DNA of 14,251 nucleotides from NCBI GenBank assembly GCA_034696485.1, contig JAQIWT010000871.1, forward strand, positions 1 through 14,251, in the 5' to 3' direction. Numbering within the stretch: position 1 is the stretch's first letter; every line of letters begins with the position of its first letter. This document shows positions 7,079-14,251 of this stretch, one piece after another. Origin of the DNA: Isohypsibius dastychi. Taxonomy: Eukaryota; Tardigrada; Eutardigrada; Parachela; Isohypsibiidae. Below the pieces are notes generated by a model that did not search any database, had not been told where the DNA came from, and saw only the letters and a list, made by a program, of their open reading frames with translations. The translations under genes were made by a program, and so were the position numbers.

Positions 7079-10000
7079 TCATGATTTCAGAATAAAGGAC
7101 GCACTTGAGACAGTCCATTTACTGACGCTGCCAGCACAAGGAACGTTCAAATAAAATGCGACGTTTTCTCGTAGAGACGTGTCGAATACAGGCAGGTTCA
7201 CACCTCGATTTTCATCCACTGCATTATTCTGCAATCAAATAAAGGTGAAAATCATCAAATATAGAGGGTACAAAAAAGGTGTTTGCCTGAGTAATCCAAG
7301 CAACATAGCAAACAGGTGCGATGCTGCTGGTTGGTGTGTCATAGGAGCATTCCCTGAGGACTCCATCTGTGAACACCCCTCCCTCAAGCTGCATTCCACT
7401 CAGTTGTACAACGTAGCTGGAGGTCTTCAGCTTATTCAGTGACCACTCATTGAAGAAGACCAAATCTTCCAGTGGCGATTTGGATTCACTGTTAACAAAA
7501 ACGGAAAAAGTTCATCCAACCAATCCAAAAAAGAACGCTGAGAGCTATCACCGAGCCGCCAAATGAAGAAGTGCAGTTGGGAGTTTTTCAGGATGAAACA
7601 TTTCTGTGACAGCCAGAGTAACGTTAGCAGACACTTTCGATTTGCTCTCGCCGACCATTCTCAGCGCTGCACTGGTTAATTTGATGACATATTCCACGTA
7701 GGAAACGGGATGAGACGGGCCATGGCAAATATCAAGCCAACTTGCAGGTGTCTGAAAACATGGACCCCTTACCGTTTTAATCAAATAACCAACTGGACAG
7801 TACTCGCTTACCTCATCCGTAGCTATTGACTGAATGATTTGACTGGTTTTGCCACTGGAAATGTCTTCTTCCAGCTTGCGAAGAAGATCTCGTCCAAATA
7901 CTGCCTCGCAATGAAAGAACGACTCCAGTGGTGACATTGCTGATGCAGAAGCTGTCGTATCGAACGTAGAAATTTTCTGTAAACAATGGTTTTGAAAACT
8001 TCTTGGAAAAGATTCAGATTTTTGTTTCTTCCACAACGCGAACACTTACGGCCTTGGCAGCGGCGATAACACGTCGTATATTGTGGACACTCGCATCTAC
8101 CAAGCTGCTCCTGCCACTTAACAAAGCAGCCTCGGAATTCTCCATCCATCGCAGGTCTCGCACCATGCGAGCTGATTCGAATTTCTGATGAGCACCGTCA
8201 ATGTTCGCCGGCAGACCCAGAAGCTCAGGTTCATCGATTTCAGGCAGATTCTGAACAAAAGTCTCAAATTTTGCAACATCGCCAACAGCAGGAACAAACT
8301 TCCCGGCCAAATTATCTTTGAATTCTCCTTTTCTCAACGTATCGCTGTTGAAATGGGCTCTGACGTAAGCGCAAAGTGTGATGAAATCAGCTTGTGACAC
8401 AACTCTTCCACCATAAAAAACATTTTCCAGAAGGCCGCCGATAGTTCCTGACGAAGCATGTTTCCTGAGGACCTGGAGTGCTGCTTGGAGATCGCCCGTG
8501 TTGAATTCGTAATACCGTGTCCAGCCACGAGGGATATAGTTGCGACGTTCCCGAACCAGAGCGTGGAACCAACATAAGACCAGAGAGCCCGGAGATTTTG
8601 TTTGGTCTGGAAACCGCTTAAGAGTTCTCTGCAGATTTTGTTTAATCCCAGGCGGAGCTGCGTAGAAAGAATCGTTATAAACTATTCAGTTGCCTCCTTA
8701 TTTACTTCACGTATAGACACTGTGACTGTTTCCTGAACTCTAGTGATCAGAGCGTCTCACCTTCGTATATGCATTTGACGCAAGTCTCTAGTAAAATCGT
8801 TGGAATTGCTGTGGTAGGTTCAGTAACGAGCCAAAGTCGAAAAGTTGATGCTGGTTTAAGTTCTTTTATGTCCTGGACGATGTGCTGGAGAAACGCGGGT
8901 ACAAGATGCAGATTCTTCAGACATAGCCAACCACCCGACTGACTCATTCGCTTCATTTCAGTCAGGGCCTGGTCAGTTTCATGAGATCCCATTGCGATCT
9001 GTGTAAGAATAAGTAATTACACCTGACCAGTAAACTGCTTGAATCTTCCAAAAAAAGCATACCTGAATAAACGTCCTTTCCATACCCATTTCTCGAGCAA
9101 GATCAACCAACTCCAACGTGGGATCGAATCCCGCAGATGTGATAACCAATATGGGAGCCGTGCTCACGCTCTCATTCAGAACGCTTTTCAGGGAGGAATC
9201 ATTAGCCAGATCTGGCAGCTTCAGACTTTTCGCAGCAAACACAGACAAAGCGCTAACAAGTCGATCTGGTCTCAATATGTACAACGCCAGTATCTGTTGA
9301 AATGGCGTCATTTTCAAACTGGTGGGGAAGATGGTTTCGCAATGTGGATGCATTAAAAATGATTTCCAAAGCGTCTCATCGTCCAGCTGGAGAGCGGTTT
9401 GCAGATCTGGTTGGGTAAGGATGAAATGCGCGAGCATTCCACGTTGTGATGGTGTTAAATAGGAAGGAGTACTTGGAGCTGTGTTGTCTGAAACTGTGCC
9501 CAGTTTAGACAAGAAGAGCTGCCATTCGGAATTTTTCATGAGTTCTGGTCGGACATGTCTGATAAGGTAGACCAGGATGGTCAGGCGATCGTTTTTCAAA
9601 ACAGCGCGACTGATGTGGTAATAGACGTAATGAATCACCTAAAATCAGAAGCATCTGATTGAAACGAGAAAACAACTCCGTCGAGTGAATCGCTACCTGA
9701 TAGAATGCCAGTGCACAGAACTTCTGGAGCTGATCTTCAACCGTGTCATCTTTGGCCAGCTGTGTAACTGCTTTCTTGTATATTTCCATGAATGTCTGCT
9801 GACTGAAGCGGTACAAGCTGTTCAGTTTCGACAGCCCCTGCACAGCAAAACAAATACTCGCGCATTTCGTCGCGAGGATAGCGAAAACGGCCTGATCCTT
9901 TTCAAGTGTTTCTTGAACCCTTCTTGACTCTAGGAGATTCTGCTCCACCGTATCCGCACTACTCTTCGCCTTGCTCAGCGATTCTCTCAGCTCGGCGTTC

Positions 10001-13000
10001 TCCAATATGTTATCCTGGTTTCCAGACAACAAACCAAGCAGACTGTCTTCTAGGTCGGTCAGTTTTATCCTCAAATTCTCCTGTTCTTTCAACAGTTGTT
10101 TCCGGCGTATTTCAACTTCAGGTAACTTGATTTCAATGACCAGACTTAACAACTGGCTGGTCAACCCGGCTCGCGTTGCAGTGAAGCTGACAACATTCAC
10201 CAATGCAGCGACTTGAGGATGGAGCTGGATAGCCTGGTTGCGGGTGATGAGGTACAAGTGGAACTGTGGGTGATAATCAACTAGTTTTTCCCCCATTTCA
10301 ACCTGGACACGACTTCCTTGTCGCATCAGGTCACCACGAAGAAGTGGGACCAACACCAGGTCAACGTGGTTCGATATCTCAACTATGAGAGATTTCCCGA
10401 AACGGACAGCAAGCTCGAGGTTTGATTGGAAGTTGGAATCGGCCTGATCGATAATTTCGACGCTGAAAACATGAAAACGAAAACTGTAATATCATCATCA
10501 GAACCGCTGAAGACAAACGTACGTCTTGGATTTGAGATGATTTTTCAACCAAACTAAAATCGCCCCAGATGGGTCAACTATCAGGGGTCTCATGTCCGTG
10601 TGAGTCAAAATGACTGCATTGCCCATAGAAAGTGTATCAGCAGGTAATCCTTCACTTCGCCGTTCTGTTCGAGACGTCTCAGTAGTCAGAAGATCCAGAA
10701 TGTCGAATTGACCAGCGCTGAAACGACAGACAATCGTCAAAATCTGAAACTGCGGCCGAACCGTTGATCATGTTCTCTCTTACTTTAGATGTTGTGTCCA
10801 TTTGCTCACATATTCGGTTCGCTCATCTTCGGTGCAAGCACCAAGGTAAGTAACAAAAGCGCTCGACAGCAGAGCATGTTGTTCTAGTTTCCTCAGGTTA
10901 TCCGAGCTTTCACTCAGCTATGGCAAAACGCTGTTGAGAAACGGGCAGTGTATACGTCTCCAAGGCTTACCTGCGTCGACCATCTTTGGTACTCGCTTTC
11001 CAGTTTCTCTACTAGAAACGACGCGGTCTGCAGTTTTCCAGTGACCTTTGCCAGTTCGATCTTCATGACGGCCGCTTCTTCTGTCAGTGACTCGAAGTTT
11101 TGCTGGAGCAGGTCTATATGACTCGTGAGCTTGCCGAGATCCTGGTCAGCTCCTGTCACTCTTCTACCATGGTTCTGGATATTTCTGCAGAATTCAGTTG
11201 GATGATCGTGCTCAGTTTATGAAAATCAAAGCATCAATTTGAGACTTACAGTTCTAGCCGCCTTTTCTCATTGGCCAATGGAGCTATTTTGTCATAGACC
11301 TCAGCATACTTCACGCAGGCCTTCACCCATGCCGCCAATGGAGCAACTGCTGCTGACGCGCGTTTTGCAGTTTCCTCGTCGTAAGAAGCTTTATACTTTT
11401 CCAAAACCTGCTGTGTCAGCCGCAAGTTCTCTTTTGGGATTTTGTCGGCATCGAAATGGATGATTTCTTCTTTGACACTCGGACTCAGAAAACTGCAATC
11501 AACATGAAACGCTCTCAAACACCGACCACTTACGGAGACCGCAATATTTCAACTTACGTTCTCATCCCTGACCATGAAGTATCCTTATTCCCAAACAGTT
11601 TCAACACCCCTTCAAGGATGTTATTCACGGCTGTCGGTGGTGCTCTCAATGACTTGATTTCGTTGAGATCCGACGTCTTGATCTTGTTCACCAACTGACG
11701 AGCGCCCTCAAGTAACGGCAGAACCTCGGCCAGCTCTTTGGCTATCGCTTGCTCTCGATCTTGTAGCTTGACTTTCTCGAGCTCGAGATCCGCTTTCAGG
11801 AGTATAACTTCATCTTTTTGAGTATTCGCACCTGCCATGCTCTCTCGGATCTCGTCCATTGCCCGCTTCGCTTCTTCCTACAAGGGCACTATCGTAAATA
11901 TCCTCAAAGATAATCAGTCAACCAGGATTCACACCTGTTTGCTTAATAGAGCCCTCTGTTGCTGCCCCGCAATTTTCTTCAGATCCATGACGTCAGTGCG
12001 TGCTTTTGTAAGCTGGCCAAGACCAGCCTGGAGACGGCCGCTCCGTTTCTGAATACTCTCGCTCATGGTGGTTTGAAGCAACTTGAATGTTGAAACCAAG
12101 TGCAAGTAACGTGCTGGATTCTGGAGATTAGGTGGACTGTGTTGGTGGATGAATGTCAACTTCGATATCAGCGATTCGGAATCGATTGTCGTCGGGGCGA
12201 ATTCTTCCGTCGGACTGCCAGCAACGGGGATCAACATTGGTAACTATAAAAAAATATTGATTCCATTAAAGCATAGCATTCGTGAGTATCATATCATTGC
12301 GGAGGAAAATCGTCAAAATCTGAACTTTTGATCGAAATTTCTTTCTTTGCCACACATGGAATCCACTCAAACCCCGAGTCGCTCTCCTTAAACTTGTCAA
12401 ATTCTCACCGTAGAAAACGCCCTCTCCGTAATTTCAGGTGCCCATATCAAATGACAATGTTTCATGAAAGCGGGTACCCGGCTACATAGAGAAGCAAAGC
12501 TTTCCAGGTTGGAATCCAACGTGATGATACAGTGGAAATTTCGTTTAACTCCTGCAGCACAAAAGGAGTTACTTCCAGCCGGGGCCCGAGGAACGGCCAA
12601 GCTTACGACTCAACAGCAAACTTGCGAAAGTGCTGTCCGGAAAATCTGGCTGAACCTGGTTCGACAAGGTCGTGTACATTTTATCCAGCTCCTCGTCACT
12701 AAAGAGTCCAGGATATTCTCCATCTGCCATAACGCAGGTGAGAATTTCAAGAAACACGGGGTCCAAAATTTGGTAATCCTCAAGAATGAACACAACATTT
12801 TCACCCTTTACTCCCGCCGCGTCAAGCACCTGCTCATGAACAAGAGCTTTCGCAGAAGGTACGAGGAATTACTTTCGCCATCGAACCTTCTTCATATCAG
12901 CTTTAAACGACTTGATATTGTAACCTTTGACGATTTTCGGTCTTGTAACGATGGCCTGCTGGAGTTTGCTGGCAATCAGTGCCACGGTGCGTCGACCGTA

Positions 13001-14251
13001 ACCCCCTGGGGCAATGATCACAGCAGCACCACCTGGGACGCCCATCCAGTGGTCAAGTTTGACAACATTGTTTACTAGCTCGTCGTGAAGAATAGCTTCC
13101 AGTGATACGTTCTCCCGATCTAGACATGTTTCATCTTCAGCTCAACAAAAAGTGCCAAAGCCAAGTACTCACTGATCCGCCGCACGACGTTTTTAAACAC
13201 TGAGCACAGATCGTCGAGATCGGTTTTGTAAAGCTGTCTTCCAGCGAGCGGAAGAGCGGCACCCTCGATGAGGCCAGTCGAATTTTGCAACGTTGCTGCA
13301 CAGAATCTGGCGTCTGAAAATCAATCTTCATTATGTCATCGGCTGCAAACTTCCTGACATGGAGAAAAAAATATTCAAGCAATAACATGACAACTGAACA
13401 ATTGAATTTCACTGGTAAAATACTTGATTGCTTTTTTCTCATTACAATGAACCATGGACTTTTAACATACAGTAGGGTACCATACTGAAAACAAGCTGGT
13501 AATTGAATTTCCACCACCACTCACCATGATCTATTTGTATCGTCGGCCAGTCCTTCTTAAATAAGCTCGCCAACATCGATTTGAAGAATGTTTCGTCAGC
13601 TTTCGAAACAAGCCGGTCTTGAAAAACTCGGGCGGCCTGGAACTGTAGCGCAGTCAGTAATAATGCCCCGTTCTGATCAGCAAATTCATAGCGTTTCAAT
13701 CCCGCGATCAGTTCTGCCAGATCTTTGATGGTAAAAATGTAGTGCGGGCAGATGTCGCGAGTGAACTTCTCTCGAATCTAGATGATCATCAATCGCATCA
13801 GGAAAAGGTATACACTCGGCCAGTAGTTTTGTACCTGGTTAAAAATCGTGACGCAGCTTCGAGCCAGACGATCTGAGTTACTCTTCTGCGACCAAAACGA
13901 ATGGCTGTTGTTGGCTAAAAGAATCTTCAGATGTTCTTTCGCAATAGCGGTGAGATCGTCTATGCCTGGGAACCTAGAGACAGATACAGACACGTGGCAG
14001 AAATCAAGTTACGGAAACAAAATGGCGTCGTACTCAAGATAAGTGACACGAAGTGACGATAAGAGTCGATCCGATAGACGAAGTGAATCAGATGAAGACC
14101 GCAAAGACGCCGTAATAAGAAACTGGACGTTTTCCAGCTGCACCCATTCTGAGCTGGTATCATAGAACCCACTCTGACTCAAAACCTGAATTAACAGAAA
14201 GGTCACATAAGACAGCAAACTAGACACGACTCGTACAAACCTGGCGTAGAA
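7079..14251 (-). CDS. DYNC2H1: Cytoplasmic dynein-2 heavy chain, C-terminal 1870 aa (5' partial)
   Basis: This is the motor subunit that powers retrograde intraflagellar transport. The exons, in transcript order, are 14251-14241, 14185-14034, 13973-13835, 13777-13525, 13313-13173, 13119-12887, 12829-12607, 12551-12409, 12243-11935, 11877-11558, 11492-11250, 11184-10971, 10917-10784, 10717-10523, 10462-9697, 9638-9063, 8998-8761, 8657-8050, 7976-7812, 7751-7552, 7488-7287 and 7228-7079. All phases agree. The fragment starts late in AAA3 (GFYD...EWVQLENVQF). AAA4 has a degenerate P-loop (APGGYGRRT, 268-276) and a Walker-B-like FILED (323-327). The stalk coiled coils lie at roughly 480-600 and 700-793, flanking the microtubule-binding domain (SLRAPPTAVNNILEGVLKLFG...AKRASAAVAPLAAWVKA). 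AAA5 (SEGLPADTLSMGNAVIL), the buttress coiled coil (about 1000-1080), AAA6 (GGWLCLKNLHLV, TFRLWLVTE) and the C-terminal domain (ELLGLPANID; LNVPCAG near the end) follow. LPAN and the C-terminus match dynein-2 rather than dynein-1 or axonemal chains. The N-terminal tail and AAA1-3 lie beyond the window. Confidence 0.97.
7229..7286 (-). other. Probable GC-AG intron in DYNC2H1 (last intron)
   Basis: The exon before it ends ...AWITQ with ACTCAG, and the intron would begin GCAAAC and end GATTGCAG. The length of 58 bp matches neighbouring introns. The nearest GT alternative, TTT|GTACCC, gives a 43-bp intron and adds five residues (ANTFF) where the family has none that I recall. Both options keep phase 0, so the frame cannot decide between them. 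Confidence 0.6.
13314..13524 (-). other. Longest DYNC2H1 intron here (211 bp)
   Basis: The donor is CATG|GTGAGT and the acceptor is GATTTTCAG|AC. Two upstream AGs (after CATGTCAG and GTTTGCAG) also look like acceptors. The second keeps phase 1 at first but then leads into the wrong frame for the conserved downstream segment, so the third acceptor is used in the model. I see nothing else in this intron. Confidence 0.7.

Noticed and set aside
12464-13078. A 204-residue open frame on the + strand
   Set aside because: It lies antisense to three well-supported DYNC2H1 exons and shows no recognisable domain.
13314-13350. Earlier acceptor sites for the DYNC2H1 exon at 13313
   Set aside because: Reading on from CATGTCAG gives a stop or wrong phase. 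Reading on from GTTTGCAG leads out of the frame of the conserved RQLYKTDLDDLC segment. Only the acceptor at 13314-13316 fits both.
1-14251. Prokaryotic or mobile systems (operons, CRISPR, insertion sequences, phage)
   Set aside because: All recognisable genes are spliced animal genes. I saw no regularly spaced repeats, transposase or integrase motifs, or terminal inverted repeats.

Overview
This is a gene-dense animal nuclear sequence carrying four spliced protein-coding genes. I saw no prokaryotic features, transposon genes, tRNA, rRNA or CRISPR. Calsyntenin implies an animal, and a cytoplasmic dynein-2 heavy chain implies one that builds cilia. Most introns are 50-75 bp, and several neighbouring genes lie within a few hundred bases of each other. 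This suggests a small invertebrate with a compact genome. Tardigrade, rotifer, nematode or small lophotrochozoan are all possible, and I cannot place the species.

Layout: (1) Positions 1-545 are intron, with a degenerate ~17-bp repeat near the left edge. Positions 546-2458 on the + strand hold the last four exons of a calsyntenin, a type I synaptic membrane protein that docks kinesin-1. (2) A complete ten-exon plasma-membrane syntaxin runs from 5035 to 2808 on the - strand, tail-to-tail with calsyntenin. (3) After about 1.1 kb of non-coding DNA, a small gene (6662 to 6143, - strand) encodes a secreted, proprotein-like polypeptide of about 131 residues that I do not recognise. (4) From 14251 to 7079 (- strand), 22 exons encode the C-terminal 1870 residues of the dynein-2 heavy chain DYNC2H1, the retrograde motor of intraflagellar transport. 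Its 5' end lies beyond the right edge.

I built the exon models by eye, from splice-site consensus, reading-frame phase across each junction and similarity to known family members. Each complete model has a total length divisible by three. The products share a loose theme: kinesin cargo adaptor, exocytic SNARE, secreted peptide and dynein motor. Nothing in the sequence shows that they are co-regulated, and the neighbourhood may be chance.

I found no clearly new biological system. The points most worth a second look are the unrecognised secreted precursor with a furin-type site and Met/Gln-rich helices, the enlarged and unusual cytoplasmic tail of the calsyntenin, a probable GC-AG intron in the dynein gene, a frame-breaking 25-nt cryptic exon in the syntaxin gene, and the convergent 3' ends of calsyntenin and syntaxin.
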